This document shows, one piece after another, positions 18,593-28,492 of a stretch of DNA of 64,000 bases (the stretch's first letter is position 1; each line of letters opens with the position of its first letter). Below the pieces are notes generated by a model that made no database searches, was not told where the DNA came from, and saw only the letters and a list, made by a program, of their open reading frames with translations. The stretch comes from Salipiger profundus. GTDB lineage: Bacteria > Pseudomonadota > Alphaproteobacteria > Rhodobacterales > Rhodobacteraceae. The position numbers and the translations under genes are program-made. The stretch covers positions 2,497,501 to 2,561,500 of the forward strand of contig NZ_CP014796.1 in assembly GCF_001969385.1 (NCBI RefSeq). Reading direction: 5' to 3'.

Positions 18593-19456
18593 TCAGGCGG
18601 TCGCCTGTTCGAGCTTGCCCTCGGCCTTCAGCTTGGCGCGGCGCGCCAGCGTCATCACGTCGTCACCGGCACGGCGGGGCACGATGCGGTAGGCGGCCTC
18701 GATGAAGTTCTCGACGGCGAAGCCGATCAGGCCGAGCGCCACGACCCCGAGCAGCACACGCCCGTAGGCAACCGAGCGGATCTTGTCGAGCGCGGTGCCC
18801 ACGCCACCGGCCTCGCCAGGGTTATGGGTGAAGCCGGCATAGATGATCGTCGCGCCGATGATGCCGATCACCACACCCTCGGCGACTAGGCCGAACTTCA
18901 TCACCGGGTCGAGCTTGCGCGCGAGCGGTGTCACCCGGATGTCCTTCTTGTAGTCTTCCGAGATGCCCTTCTTGGCGTAGTAGATGCCGGCACCCACGGT
19001 CGCGATGCCAACGGCCATCACGAGGTACGGCCCCCAGGGCATCGACATGAGCTTCTGGGTCATGCTCTGTGTGCCGCTCTCGCCGCCACCGCCGCCGTTC
19101 ATCGCTGTGGTCGCGACCGACACGCCGATGGCGCCGTGAATGAGGCCGGTGATGACCTGGCCCGCGCGGGCCACGATTCCCTTGGCCTCGCTGCCGTAGC
19201 ACTCGAGATCCATCCACGCGTCAATCAGCCGCCAGACCATGTAGGCGATGAGGCCGATGGCGATCGCCCAGAGCAGCGCCACGCCCCAAGGCACGCTGGT
19301 CAGCTGGGCAAGGGCGTCGGTCGTGCCCTCGGCGCTGCCTCCGCGCCAGGCGGCGAACAGCGCGAGGCCGCCCACGACGGTATAGACGGCACCCCGTGCG
19401 GCGTATCCGGCGCGCATGACGGGAACGACCCAGGCGGGGGCTCGATTGTCGGACAT
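18593..19456 (-). CDS. DUF1206 multi-pass membrane protein
   Basis: A 287-residue inner membrane protein of the DUF1206 family, built from three repeats of about 70 residues, each with two membrane helices. The repeats begin near residues 10 (VVPVMRAGYAARGAVYTVVG), 95 (AKGIVARAGQVITGLIHGAI) and 190 (DPVMKFGLVAEGVVIGIIG), each with a basic or glycine-rich turn between helices. Family function is unknown. The start at 19456 is preferred over the ATG six bases earlier because GAGGAG lies about eight bases before it. The gene sits between glyS and the DUF6446 gene, all on minus, and is followed by a compact hairpin at 18500-18520. Confidence 0.8.
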   Translation of the reverse strand: MSDNRAPAWVVPVMRAGYAARGAVYTVVGGLALFAAWRGGSAEGTTDALAQLTSVPWGVALLWAIAIGLIAYMVWRLIDAWMDLECYGSEAKGIVARAGQVITGLIHGAIGVSVATTAMNGGGGGESGTQSMTQKLMSMPWGPYLVMAVGIATVGAGIYYAKKGISEDYKKDIRVTPLARKLDPVMKFGLVAEGVVIGIIGATIIYAGFTHNPGEAGGVGTALDKIRSVAYGRVLLGVVALGLIGFAVENFIEAAYRIVPRRAGDDVMTLARRAKLKAEGKLEQATA

Positions 19457-19607
19457 TGGCATTTCTCCTCGGTTGGAGAGACAGCGCGCGAGAGGCCCTT
19501 CCGGTTCCATCACCTCGCGCCGCAAGAGGCCAATTGGCGGCGCATTCAGGAATAATTCCGGACGACCACAGGGGCAGGGCGCGACCGCCGCCGCTTCTTC
19601 TGGCCAG

Positions 19608-19677
19608 AAATATCCCGGGGGGAGTCGCCGCAGGCGACGGGGGCAGCGCCCCCTCCGGCGGGCCGTTTCCGCCCGCG
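19608..19677. repeat. Cluster of three GC-rich palindromes
   Basis: Between DUF6446 and DUF1206 genes lie three successive inverted repeats: GTCGCC-GCA-GGCGAC at 19624-19638, GGGGGC-AGC-GCCCCC at 19639-19653, and GGCGGGC...GCCCGC at about 19657-19676. They begin after AAATATCCCGGGG. This arrangement resembles short repeats scattered in roseobacter genomes. It could act as a terminator for the DUF6446 gene. Confidence 0.55.
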
Positions 19678-19683
19678 CAAGGG

Positions 19684-20199
19684 TCAGTCGCGGGGCGGAC
19701 AGTCCTCGCCGAGCGGTGTGCCGTCATAGGCCTTGTCGCCGCAGTCGTTGATCTCTTCCCAGATGTAGCCGCGTCCGTTCTCCGTCACCGCGACGACCCG
19801 GTCGATGCCGTATTCGACGTTGCGCTCCGCGGTGTAGACATGCGCCTCGCCGGTCTCGATCATCAGCCCGATCTCTTCCGCATCGAAGCAGCCGAACCAG
19901 AAGGGCGCGTTGCGCGGCTCGGCGCCCTCGTAGCGCTCGAAGCGCGGGTCGAGTGTCTCCGGCGTTTCGGGTGTGGTAAAGCATGCACGGAAGCGGATCG
20001 GCGAGCTCGACGCGTCGATTCCCTCGAAATCGCCGTAGGGAATGTGCTCGGGCGTGCCGCCGCCGACCGGGGTGAGAAAGACCTCTCCCGCGTCGTCGGC
20101 GACCCGCTCGTAGTAGTGGAAGACCTGGAAATAGTAGACGCCGGCGCCGAACAGCAGGGCTGCGACGACGATGGCGATGGCAAGGATCTTGCCGCTCAT
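19684..20199 (-). CDS. DUF6446 family membrane-anchored protein
   Basis: A 171-residue protein with one N-terminal membrane segment (KILAIAIVVAALLFGAGVYY) and a soluble remainder, probably periplasmic. The soluble part is acidic and contains three cysteines, in ACFTTPETP, FGCFDAEE and the NDCGDK...GEDC end, which could form disulfides. It matches what is called DUF6446 in Rhodobacteraceae, where it often sits beside glyQ. No function is known. It lies 34 bases downstream of the glyQ stop on the same strand, so it is likely cotranscribed with glyQ. The ATG at 20199 gives the expected start. Confidence 0.75.
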   Translation of the reverse strand: MSGKILAIAIVVAALLFGAGVYYFQVFHYYERVADDAGEVFLTPVGGGTPEHIPYGDFEGIDASSSPIRFRACFTTPETPETLDPRFERYEGAEPRNAPFWFGCFDAEEIGLMIETGEAHVYTAERNVEYGIDRVVAVTENGRGYIWEEINDCGDKAYDGTPLGEDCPPRD

Positions 20200-20233
20200 G
20201 CGCTGGTCCTCCGGTGGTGGCTCGGGCCTCGGC

Positions 20234-21163
20234 TCAGGCGGCGTAGCCGCCCGCCTCGGTCATCACGAAGGCGTCGGCGCAGCGCTTCGCGAGCGCCCGC
20301 ACGCGGCCGATGTAGGCCTGCCGTTCGGTCACCGAGATCACGCCCCGCGCGTCGAGCAGGTTGAACAGGTGGCTGGCCTTGATGCACTGGTCGTAGGCCG
20401 GGTGCGCCATGACGATGCGCTTGCCGGTCTTCGGATCGACGTGGTCCGAGGACAGGATCCGCTCGCATTCTTCCTCGGCTTCCTCGAAATGCTTCAGCAG
20501 CATGTCGGTGTCGGCCACGTCGAAGTTCCAGCGCGAGTATTCCTCCTCGGTCTGGCGGAACACGTCACCGTAGAGCAGCGGCTGCGGCGAGGACGGGTCG
20601 TTGAACGGCATCTCCATGACGTGGTCAATGCCCAGCACGTACATCGCGAGCCGTTCCAGCCCGTAGGTCAGCTCGCCCGACACGGGCGTGCAGTCGTGGC
20701 CGCCGACCTGCTGGAAATAGGTGAACTGCGACACTTCCATGCCGTCGCACCAGACCTCCCAGCCAAGACCCCAGGCGCCCAGCGTCGGGCTTTCCCAGTC
20801 GTCCTCGACGAAGCGGACGTCGTGCATGCTCATGTCGATGCCGATGGCCTCCAGTGAGCCCAGGTAGAGCTTCTGGAGATCCGGCGGCGAGGGTTTGATG
20901 AGCACCTGGAACTGGTAGTAGTGCTGCAGCCGGTTCGGGTTCTCGCCGTAGCGCCCGTCGGTCGGGCGGCGCGAGGGCTGCACGTAGGCCGCCGCCCAGG
21001 GCTTCGAGCCGAGCGCGCGCAGCGTCGTGGCCGGGTGGAAGGTGCCGGCGCCGACCTCCATGTCGTAGGGCTGCAGGATGGCGCAGCCCTTGGACGCCCA
21101 GTAGCTTTGCAGTCGCAGGATGATCTCCTGGAAGCTGCGCGGTTTGTTACTGGTGTCGATCAT
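20234..21163 (-). CDS. glyQ: Glycyl-tRNA synthetase alpha subunit
   Basis: GlyQ is the catalytic alpha subunit of glycyl-tRNA synthetase and activates glycine with ATP. The 309-residue protein has the class II core with [20 protein letters not shown] near residue 8, [40 protein letters not shown] with motif 2 arginines near residue 65, [12 protein letters not shown], and [11 protein letters not shown] near residue 190. The start MIDTSNKPR at 21163 fits family lengths; the open frame extends upstream but would run through the promoter region. It leads a minus-strand group of glyQ, DUF6446, DUF1206 and glyS. Confidence 0.97.
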   Translation of the reverse strand: MIDTSNKPRSFQEIILRLQSYWASKGCAILQPYDMEVGAGTFHPATTLRALGSKPWAAAYVQPSRRPTDGRYGENPNRLQHYYQFQVLIKPSPPDLQKLYLGSLEAIGIDMSMHDVRFVEDDWESPTLGAWGLGWEVWCDGMEVSQFTYFQQVGGHDCTPVSGELTYGLERLAMYVLGIDHVMEMPFNDPSSPQPLLYGDVFRQTEEEYSRWNFDVADTDMLLKHFEEAEEECERILSSDHVDPKTGKRIVMAHPAYDQCIKASHLFNLLDARGVISVTERQAYIGRVRALAKRCADAFVMTEAGGYAA

Positions 21164-21217
21164 CGGAAAATGCCCTAGCTCTGTCCTGTTCGTATCCTGT
21201 CGGGATGCCGGGCCTTG

Positions 21218-21255
21218 ATTATGCGTCACAGCCCCGACGGTCAATCTCGGGGCTG
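21218..21255 (-). promoter_or_regulatory. Putative glyQ promoter with perfect inverted repeat
   Basis: On the minus strand TTGACC (21239-21244) and a CATAAT-like hexamer (21218-21223) could be -35 and -10 elements, though the 15-base spacing is short. A perfect 9-base inverted repeat, CAGCCCCGA with TCGGGGCTG at 21229-21237 and 21247-21255, spans the -35 element and could be an operator. It lies in the divergent gap between glyQ and the secreted pseudo-protease gene. Confidence 0.35.
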
Positions 21256-21341
21256 ACCATATTTTGAGGTGACGGCCAGACGGGGTCTGGTACACAGTTC
21301 GACAGTCAAAAGAAGCCAAGGCCTGAGGGGCAGCCACGAGT

Positions 21342-23168
21342 ATGTTGAAATCATTTCTGATGGCGAGCGCGACCGCTCTCGTGATCACGGGCCACGCATT
21401 CGCCCAGTCGAATACACAGGAACTTGTCTATATCCAGATCGAGGCCCAGCCGAGCCTGAACCAGGCCGAGCAGTCGCTTCGCGGATACGCGCGCCAGCTC
21501 GACAACGTCAACGGCTTCTCGCTGGGCGGTGGCTGGTACGGCATCGCGCTCGGTCCCTATCAGCCGGACTCGGCGCAGGCGCTGCTGCGCAGCCTGCGTG
21601 GCAACGGGCTGATCCCGCGGGATAGCTATCTTGCCGCCTCGACCGAGTACAACGACCAGTTCTGGCCGGTGGGTGCCGCGCTGAACGATCCGCAGGCTGC
21701 CCCCGGGCCCGAGGCGGAAGAGCCGGAAGAGGGGATCAGCACCGAGGAACTCGCGCAGGCGCTCGACAATGCGCCGGACACCTCGGGCCCGCAGGACGCG
21801 CCCGCGCCGGAAGCCGAGCCCGAGCCGCAGCCCGAACCCGTGGTCGACGAGACCCCGCGTCAGGCGCGCGCGAGCGAGGCGCAGCTTACCCGCTCCGAGC
21901 GCGAGCAACTGCAGATCGCCCTGCGCTGGGCCGGGGTCTACGACGCGGGCATCGACGCCGCCTTCGGGCGTGGCACGCGCAGCGCCATGGCGGAATGGCA
22001 GGGCCAGAACGGCTACGAGCGCACCGGCGTGCTGACCACGATGCAGCGGCAGGACCTGCTCGACCAGTACAATGCCGTGCTCGAGGGCATGGACATGACG
22101 CTGGTCACCGACGACCGCGCGGGCATCCGCATCGAGATGCCGCTCGGTGCCGTGGCCTTCGACCGCTACGAGGCGCCCTTTGCCCTCTACGAGCCGACCG
22201 GCGATCTCGATGCGCGCGTGCTGCTCATCAGCCAGCCGGGTGACCGCGCCGCGCTCAACGGGCTCTACGAGATCATGCAGACGCTCGAGATCGTGCCGCT
22301 CGACGGCCCGCGCGAACGGCGCGGCAACGGCTTTTCGCTCACCGGGCGCAACAGCAGCATCGTGAGCCACACCGAGGTCACGCTGCGCGATGGCCATATC
22401 AAGGGCTGGACGCTGATCTGGCCCGCCGGAGACGAAGAGCGGCGCGAGCGCGTGATGAACGCCATGCGGGCGTCGTTCTCGACCACCGACGCGGTGCTCG
22501 ACCCGACGCAGATCACCGACGAGGGCCAGGCAGTCGACCTCGTCTCCGGGCTCGAGATCCGCAAGCCGACGGCGACCGTCTCCGGCTTCTTCGTCGACGG
22601 GCGCGGCGCCGTGGTCACTGCGGCGAATGCGGTGCAGTCCTGCGGGCGCGTCACCCTCGACGACACCTACGAGGCGTCGGTGGCGGCCGCCTCCGACGCG
22701 GACCTCGGCGCGGCGCTGCTGCGCCCATCCGAGGCGCTGGCGCCCCGGGCCGTTGGTGCCTTCCGCGCCGACACGCCCCGCCTGAAGTCCGAGGTGGCGG
22801 TGGCCGGCTACCCCTTCGGCGGCGTGCTGAGCGCGCCCACGCTGACCTTCGGCTCGCTCGAGGACCTGCAGGGGCTCGAAGGCGAGGCCGAGCTCGAGCG
22901 CCTTGCGCTGTCGGCGCGGCCGGGCGACGCCGGCGGTCCGGTGCTCGACAATGGCGGTGCCGTCCTCGGGATGCTGTTGCCGCAGAGGCAGGGCAACCAG
23001 GCTCTGCCCGACGACGTCGCCTTCGCGGCTGATGCCAGTGCGCTGCAGGCGTTCCTGCGCGACAGCGGCGTCTCGGCGAGCGAGACGCGGGGCGAGCGGG
23101 CGATGGATCCGGAGGATCTGACTTCGCTGGCCGCCGACATGACCGTCAAGGTCAGCTGCTGGGAGTGA
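21342..23168 (+). CDS. Secreted peptidoglycan-binding protein with inactive trypsin-like domain
   Basis: A 608-residue exported protein. Residues 1-22 are a signal peptide ending HAFAQ. Residues about 27-105 resemble a SPOR-like fold, about 115-175 are a Pro/Glu-rich linker, and about 178-240 form a peptidoglycan-binding domain ([20 protein letters not shown] and [18 protein letters not shown]). From about 410 there is a trypsin-like serine protease domain with [27 protein letters not shown] and [10 protein letters not shown]. The catalytic positions look lost: His is Asn429, Ser is Ala530, and only the Asp (near 454) remains. It is therefore likely a non-catalytic envelope protein. It diverges from glyQ. 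Confidence 0.82.
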   Translation: MLKSFLMASATALVITGHAFAQSNTQELVYIQIEAQPSLNQAEQSLRGYARQLDNVNGFSLGGGWYGIALGPYQPDSAQALLRSLRGNGLIPRDSYLAASTEYNDQFWPVGAALNDPQAAPGPEAEEPEEGISTEELAQALDNAPDTSGPQDAPAPEAEPEPQPEPVVDETPRQARASEAQLTRSEREQLQIALRWAGVYDAGIDAAFGRGTRSAMAEWQGQNGYERTGVLTTMQRQDLLDQYNAVLEGMDMTLVTDDRAGIRIEMPLGAVAFDRYEAPFALYEPTGDLDARVLLISQPGDRAALNGLYEIMQTLEIVPLDGPRERRGNGFSLTGRNSSIVSHTEVTLRDGHIKGWTLIWPAGDEERRERVMNAMRASFSTTDAVLDPTQITDEGQAVDLVSGLEIRKPTATVSGFFVDGRGAVVTAANAVQSCGRVTLDDTYEASVAAASDADLGAALLRPSEALAPRAVGAFRADTPRLKSEVAVAGYPFGGVLSAPTLTFGSLEDLQGLEGEAELERLALSARPGDAGGPVLDNGGAVLGMLLPQRQGNQALPDDVAFAADASALQAFLRDSGVSASETRGERAMDPEDLTSLAADMTVKVSCWE

Positions 23169-23399
23169 TCCCGGTCGTGATCCGGCAAGGCGGGCAGGGC
23201 GTGCGCCTTGCCCGCCGCCCCCGTGCCGGAACAGCCGTCCAGCCTGATTGCGTGCGCCTGCCCAGAAAGCGTCCGCGTCCTTGTCCGGCCACGGGCGCCC
23301 GCGACGCGCCCCTGATGCGCTGCATCGGGCGCACCCCACTTGATCCCCGGAGCGACGGCGCGTCTTAATTCCCTGGAAACCGCTTCAAGGGAGACGCCC

Positions 23400-23753
23400 A
23401 TGCTCGGCCATCTCACGCTCATCTTTCTCTGCCAGCTTGTCGGAGAGCTGGTCGTCGGCGCGCTGGTGCTGCCCGTGCCGGGGCCGGTGCTCGGCATGGT
23501 GCTGCTGTTCGCCATCCTGATGCTCCGTGGCCATGTGCCCGAGGGGCTGGGGCAGGCCGCCGGAGGCCTGCAAAAGGCGATGTCGCTGCTGTTCGTGCCC
23601 GCGGGCGCCGGGGTTATGCTGCATTTCCACCTGCTCGCCGACGCGGCGCTGCCGCTGGGGCTCGGCCTGCTGGTGAGCACCGTCGTCACCATCGCGGTCA
23701 CCGGCCTGCTGATGGCGTGGCTCGGTCGTGGCGCGGAGCAAGCGGATGGATAA
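23400..23753 (+). CDS. lrgA: CidA/LrgA family membrane protein
   Basis: A 117-residue protein with four hydrophobic helices, matching the CidA/LrgA family that resembles phage holins and is linked to murein hydrolase control, and in some bacteria to organic acid transport. Typical stretches are FLCQLVGELVVGALVLPVPG and GPVLGMVLLFAILML near residue 30, and FVPAGAGVMLHFHLL near residue 70. The ATG at 23400 has GGGAG upstream; an in-frame longer start adds a non-membrane leader. The 3' end overlaps the start of the lrgB-type gene by eight bases, so the two proteins are probably made together. Confidence 0.87.
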   Translation: MLGHLTLIFLCQLVGELVVGALVLPVPGPVLGMVLLFAILMLRGHVPEGLGQAAGGLQKAMSLLFVPAGAGVMLHFHLLADAALPLGLGLLVSTVVTIAVTGLLMAWLGRGAEQADG

Positions 23754-24471
23754 CCTCCAGAGCCTCCAGGACACCTGGGTCTACCTCAGCGCCTCGCCGC
23801 TCTTCCACCTGACGCTGACGCTCGTGGCGTTCCAGGCGGCGTCCTGGCTGTTCGAGAAGGGTGGGCGCAACCCGCTGCTGAACCCGGTTCTGGGGGCGGT
23901 GATCCTCGTGGTGCTCGTGCTGCTGGCGACGGGCACCGACTACGCCACCTATTTCGAGGGCGCGCAGTTCGTGCACTTCCTGCTGGGGCCTGCGACGGTC
24001 TCGCTTGCGGTGCCGCTCTACCGGCAATGGCACATGGTGCGGCGCTCGGGGCCGGCCATCGCGGTCAGCCTTCTCTGCGGCTCGCTCACCGCGATCCTGT
24101 CGGCAGTGGGGGTGACGTGGCTCATGGGCGGCAGCGCCGAGGTGTTGGCCTCGATCGCGCCGAAATCGGTCACCGCGCCGGTGGCCATGGCCATCGCCCG
24201 CGAGATCGGTGGCGTGCCGTCGCTGACGGCGGTGCTGGTGATCGTGACCGGCATCCTCGGGGCGATGATCGGACCGTGGGTGCTGACCGCCGTGCGCGTT
24301 CGGGCATGGAGTGCGCGCGGCCTTGCCATCGGTACCGCGAGCCACGGCATCGGCACCGCGCGGGCCCTGCAGGTGAACGAGACGGCGGGTGCCCTCGCCG
24401 GGCTCGCCATGGGGCTCAACGCGCTGGCGACGGCGATCCTGCTGCCGCTGATCTGGGGGCTGCTGTTCTGA
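23746..24471 (+). CDS. lrgB: LrgB family membrane protein
   Basis: A 241-residue membrane protein of the LrgB/CidB family, partner of LrgA. It has about seven hydrophobic segments and family stretches such as LGPATVSLAVPLYRQW near residue 80, APKSVTAPVAMAIAREIGG near residue 145, and GTASHGIGTARALQVNETAG near residue 200. The start at 23746 lies within the last codons of the upstream gene, a strong sign of coupling. LrgAB pairs affect autolysis or act as pyruvate-type transporters in some bacteria; the role here is not shown by the sequence. Confidence 0.88.
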   Translation: MDNLQSLQDTWVYLSASPLFHLTLTLVAFQAASWLFEKGGRNPLLNPVLGAVILVVLVLLATGTDYATYFEGAQFVHFLLGPATVSLAVPLYRQWHMVRRSGPAIAVSLLCGSLTAILSAVGVTWLMGGSAEVLASIAPKSVTAPVAMAIAREIGGVPSLTAVLVIVTGILGAMIGPWVLTAVRVRAWSARGLAIGTASHGIGTARALQVNETAGALAGLAMGLNALATAILLPLIWGLLF

Positions 24472-24589
24472 CGTCGTGGCAGGAATTGAACGGCTGACGC
24501 GAACGTGAAAGGCGGACGGCGGCGTTGGCCTGTCCGGCACCCATCGCGGGATTAGGTCGCGCCATGGTGCAACCTGGAGGATGGCGCGC

Positions 24590-25975
24590 ATGGGGCTTTT
24601 CGGAATCGTTCTGTCGCTGGGACTGCTGATGTTCCTGGCATACCGGGGGATCAACGTGCTGATCCTCGCGCCGCTGCTGTCGGCGCTGGCGGTCATCATG
24701 TCCGGCGGGCTGCCGGTGCTGGCCACCTACACGCAGGTGTTCATGGACAGCCTCGGCGGCTACATCATCACCTACTTCCCGCTGTTTCTGCTGGGCGCGA
24801 TCTTCGGCAAGGTGATGGCCGACGGCGGCGCCGCGCGCACCATCGCCGAGCGCATCGTGGCATGGGTCGGCCCCGGGCAGGCAATCCTTGCGGTGGTGCT
24901 GGCCTGCGGCGTGCTGACCTACGGCGGGGTTTCGCTTTTCGTGGTGGCCTTCGCGATCTACCCGATCGCCAACGCGCTGTTCCGCCGCGCCGACGTGCCC
25001 AAGCGGCTGCTTCCCGCGGCCATCGCGCTGGGCTCTTTCACCTTCACGATGACGGCTTTCCCCGGCACGCCGGCGATCCAGAACGCCATTCCGATCCCGT
25101 TCTTCGGCACCAACGTCTTCGCCGCGCCGCTGCTCGGGACGCTCGCGGGCGTCATCATGCTGGGCGGAGGCACCCTGTGGCTGAACCGGCGCCGCGCGGC
25201 TGCACAGGGGCGGGGCGAGGGCTACGGCCAGCACGAGGAAACCGGCGCCGACAGCACCCTGCCGGCGGATGCGAAGCTGCCGAACTTCGCCATCGCCATC
25301 GCGCCGGTCATCGCGGTGATCGGGCTCAACGCGCTCTTCACCTACGTGATCTTCCCGGCAATGTCCGCCGACTACCTGTCGCTGCCGGAATACGGCGAGA
25401 CCGACCTGTCCTCGGTCGCGGGCATCTGGGCCATCATCGTGTCGCTGACGCTGTCGATCCTGCTGGCGCTGGCGCTCAACTGGCGGCGCTTCGCGGATGT
25501 GCTCGACACGGTGAACACCGGCACCATGGGCTCGCTGCTGCCGGTGTTCAACACCGCCTCCGAGGTCGGCTACGGTGCGGTCATCGCCTCGCTGCCGGCC
25601 TTCACGATCATCCGTGACGCGGTGCTGGGCCTGTTTCCCGACAACCCGGTCGCCTCGCTCGCGGTGGCGGTCAACGCGCTCGCGGGCATCACCGGCTCGG
25701 CCTCGGGCGGCATGTCCATCGCGCTCGACGCGCTGGGCGACCAGTTCGCGCAGATGGGGCAGGAGCAGGGCGTGGCCATGGGGCTGATGCACCGGGTGAC
25801 GGCGCTGAGCTCGGGTGGCTTCGACGCGCTGCCGCACAACGGCGCGGTGATCACGCTGCTGGCGATCACCGGCATGACCCACGAGAAGAGCTACTCCGAC
25901 ATCTTCATGGTCGCCGTCGCGATCCCCGTGCTGGCGACGGTCACGGTGATCGTGCTCGGCTCGCTGGGCCTCTGA
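24590..25975 (+). CDS. GntP family permease (gluconate or hydroxy acid symporter type)
   Basis: A 461-residue inner membrane transporter with about 12 hydrophobic segments, of the GntP family that imports gluconate, related sugar acids or short hydroxy acids with protons. Typical features are the N-terminal LAYRGINVLILAPLLSALAV, FPLFLLGAIFGKVMADGGAA near residue 65, FTFTMTAFPGTPAIQNAIP near residue 145, and the C-terminal LNALAGITGSASGGMSIALD and SGGFDALPHNGAVITLL. The start at 24590 is chosen because GGAGG lies nine bases before it; an ATG at 24581 abuts the ribosome binding site. No catabolic enzymes adjoin it, so the substrate is open. Confidence 0.88.
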   Translation: MGLFGIVLSLGLLMFLAYRGINVLILAPLLSALAVIMSGGLPVLATYTQVFMDSLGGYIITYFPLFLLGAIFGKVMADGGAARTIAERIVAWVGPGQAILAVVLACGVLTYGGVSLFVVAFAIYPIANALFRRADVPKRLLPAAIALGSFTFTMTAFPGTPAIQNAIPIPFFGTNVFAAPLLGTLAGVIMLGGGTLWLNRRRAAAQGRGEGYGQHEETGADSTLPADAKLPNFAIAIAPVIAVIGLNALFTYVIFPAMSADYLSLPEYGETDLSSVAGIWAIIVSLTLSILLALALNWRRFADVLDTVNTGTMGSLLPVFNTASEVGYGAVIASLPAFTIIRDAVLGLFPDNPVASLAVAVNALAGITGSASGGMSIALDALGDQFAQMGQEQGVAMGLMHRVTALSSGGFDALPHNGAVITLLAITGMTHEKSYSDIFMVAVAIPVLATVTVIVLGSLGL

Positions 25976-25990
25976 CGCGCTGACCCCGCA

Positions 25991-26028
25991 CCCCGCCGGA
26001 CTGCATGATATTTCATCATCCGGCGGGG
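25991..26028 (+). terminator. Hairpin after the GntP permease gene
   Basis: CCCCGCCGGA and TCCGGCGGGG form a perfect 10-base stem, with a further TGAT...ATCA pairing inside the loop. It begins 16 bases after the stop. There is no clear T-run, so it may act as a strong RNA stop or protect the 3' end. Confidence 0.5.
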
Positions 26029-26112
26029 CGAGTCAGCGGAAATGCTGCGCTGCGGCGCGATTTCCCCTGGCCGAACGACGGCAGCGCCTCAAGTTGAAGT
26101 GGGGGGAGGACC

Positions 26113-26328
26113 TTGTTGCAGAGGATACTCTCCATGTGCCTGACCGCCGAAGCCCTGTTTCTCTTCCTTTCGATCCTGCCGCCCTCGATCGTCGAGCACG
26201 CGGACGAGCGCATCACCGTCGCGGCCGAGACGCGCGACGCCGTCTGGCTCGCCCGCGATGACGAATGGTGCACCGTCGCGCCGCAGGTGGACGCGGCGAT
26301 CCGGCAGAAGCGCGGCCCGGCGCTGTAA
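26113..26328 (+). CDS. Possible small hydrophobic protein, 71 aa, TTG start
   Basis: A short frame starting at TTG with an unusually strong purine-rich ribosome binding site (GGGGGGAGGA) a few bases upstream. The predicted protein has a hydrophobic N-terminus (MCLTAEALFLFLSILPPSIV) and a charged C-terminal half with a single Trp-Cys pair (DDEWCTVAP). I do not recognise it. It lies between the GntP permease gene and convergent ilvC. The opposite strand also has an open frame here, which is less convincing. A methionine at residue 8 could be an alternative start. Confidence 0.4.
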   Translation: MLQRILSMCLTAEALFLFLSILPPSIVEHADERITVAAETRDAVWLARDDEWCTVAPQVDAAIRQKRGPAL

Positions 26329-26352
26329 GCCCCAAGCCCGTGCCCGGAACGA

Positions 26353-26381
26353 GAAAGGCCCACGCCGGGGTGGCGCGGGCC
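26353..26381 (-). terminator. Terminator downstream of ilvC
   Basis: GGCCCACGCC (26357-26366) pairs with GGCGCGGGCC (26372-26381) with one mismatch. On the minus strand the hairpin is followed by CTTTCTC. It begins 28 bases past the ilvC stop, so it is a plausible intrinsic terminator. Confidence 0.6.
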
Positions 26382-26408
26382 TCGTGATGCGAACCGGATC
26401 GGTGGCGA

Positions 26409-27530
<1,122 letters not shown>

Positions 27531-27563
27531 TCATTCTTGCATTCCGGCAATCACGGTGAATTC

Positions 27564-28019
27564 ATGCTCGATGACACGGATCGGCGCATCCTGCGCCAGT
27601 ACCAGGCCGACCCGGGTGCGCCCTCGGTCGAACTGGCGGAGCGTGCAGGCGTCACGCCCTCGACGCTGGCCCGGCGGATCGCCGCGATGCGCGAGGCCGG
27701 CGTGCTGCGGGGCGTGCGCGGGGTGATCCACTGGCCGGCGCTCGGCTACGACATCGAGGTGATGCTGCGGGTCACGCTCGACAAGACCGCGCCGCGCGCC
27801 TTCGACGAGTTCATCGCGGGCGCGCGCGAGGTGCCCGAGGTGACCGAGATCCAGACCTTCCTTGGCTCCATCGACGTGCGGCTGGCGGTGATCGCGCGTG
27901 ACCTCGCGCACTACCAGGCGCTCTACCGCGAGAAGCTGCTGACCCTGCCGCACATCGCCGACATCGAGGCGCTGATGCACGTGGCCCTCGTGCAGTCCGA
28001 CGAAACGGTGCCGCTGTGA
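27564..28019 (+). CDS. Lrp/AsnC family transcriptional regulator, first of a pair
   Basis: A 151-residue regulator with an N-terminal winged helix-turn-helix (LDDTDRRILRQYQADPG then ELAERAGVTPSTLARRIAAM near residue 25) and a C-terminal RAM (AsnC ligand-binding) domain with EVPEVTEIQTFLGSIDVRLA near residue 90. These proteins form dimers or octamers and respond to amino acids. The ATG at 27564 has GGTGA upstream. It is divergent from ilvC across about 130 bases that contain GCGAA-T-TTCGC. It ends in a GTGA overlap with a second Lrp gene, so both are likely cotranslated. Confidence 0.9.
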   Translation: MLDDTDRRILRQYQADPGAPSVELAERAGVTPSTLARRIAAMREAGVLRGVRGVIHWPALGYDIEVMLRVTLDKTAPRAFDEFIAGAREVPEVTEIQTFLGSIDVRLAVIARDLAHYQALYREKLLTLPHIADIEALMHVALVQSDETVPL

Positions 28020-28483
28020 GCGCGGGGCCGCTGGAGCTTGACGAGATCGACCGGGCGCTGGTGCGCGCGCTGGCCGAGGACGCGCACGCGAGCGCCGGGG
28101 CGCTGGGACGGCGGCTGGGGCTCTCGCAGCCGGCCTGCTGGCGCCGCATCCAGCGGCTGCGGGCGGCAGGGGTGTTTCGTGGCGCGCGGCTCGATCTGGA
28201 TCTCGAGCGGCTGGGGTTCGGGGTGACGGTCTTCCTCGGGATCAAGCTCGCCACCAAGGGGCGGGTGAGTCTCGAGGATTTCGAGCGCGCGGTGCGGGCG
28301 ATTCCCGAGGTCCAGGTGGTCGACCACGTGCTTGGCGCCTTCGACTACCGGCTGCGGGTCGTCGCGCGTGACCTGCCGGATTTCGAGCGCGTGCTGCGGC
28401 GGCGGATCATGACGCTGCCCGGTGTGGGCAACGTCGAGGCGAACGTCATGCTGAGCGAGGAGCGTCGGCCGGGTCCGCTGTAG
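28016..28483 (+). CDS. Lrp/AsnC family transcriptional regulator, second of a pair
   Basis: A 155-residue protein with the same two-domain design: winged helix-turn-helix (LDEIDRALVRALAEDAHASA and LGRRLGLSQPACWRRIQRLR) and a RAM domain (GVTVFLGIKLATKGRVSLED and EVQVVDHVLGAFDYRLRVVA). It starts at GTG inside the stop codon of the first regulator, a four-base overlap that points to translational coupling and probable hetero-oligomers. It resembles the first regulator at moderate level only, which suggests old duplication rather than a recent copy. A strong hairpin at 28493-28538 follows the stop. Confidence 0.9.
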   Translation: MSAGPLELDEIDRALVRALAEDAHASAGALGRRLGLSQPACWRRIQRLRAAGVFRGARLDLDLERLGFGVTVFLGIKLATKGRVSLEDFERAVRAIPEVQVVDHVLGAFDYRLRVVARDLPDFERVLRRRIMTLPGVGNVEANVMLSEERRPGPL

Positions 28484-28492
28484 CGGGGCCGT

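Noticed and set aside
16850..18889. Long plus-strand frame (679 codons) opposite glyS
   Set aside because: Antisense to glyS with the same GC-driven composition; no family features.
26016..26363. Minus-strand 115-codon frame overlapping the small TTG-start ORF
   Set aside because: It lacks a good ribosome binding site and runs through the ilvC terminator; the plus-strand frame is better supported.
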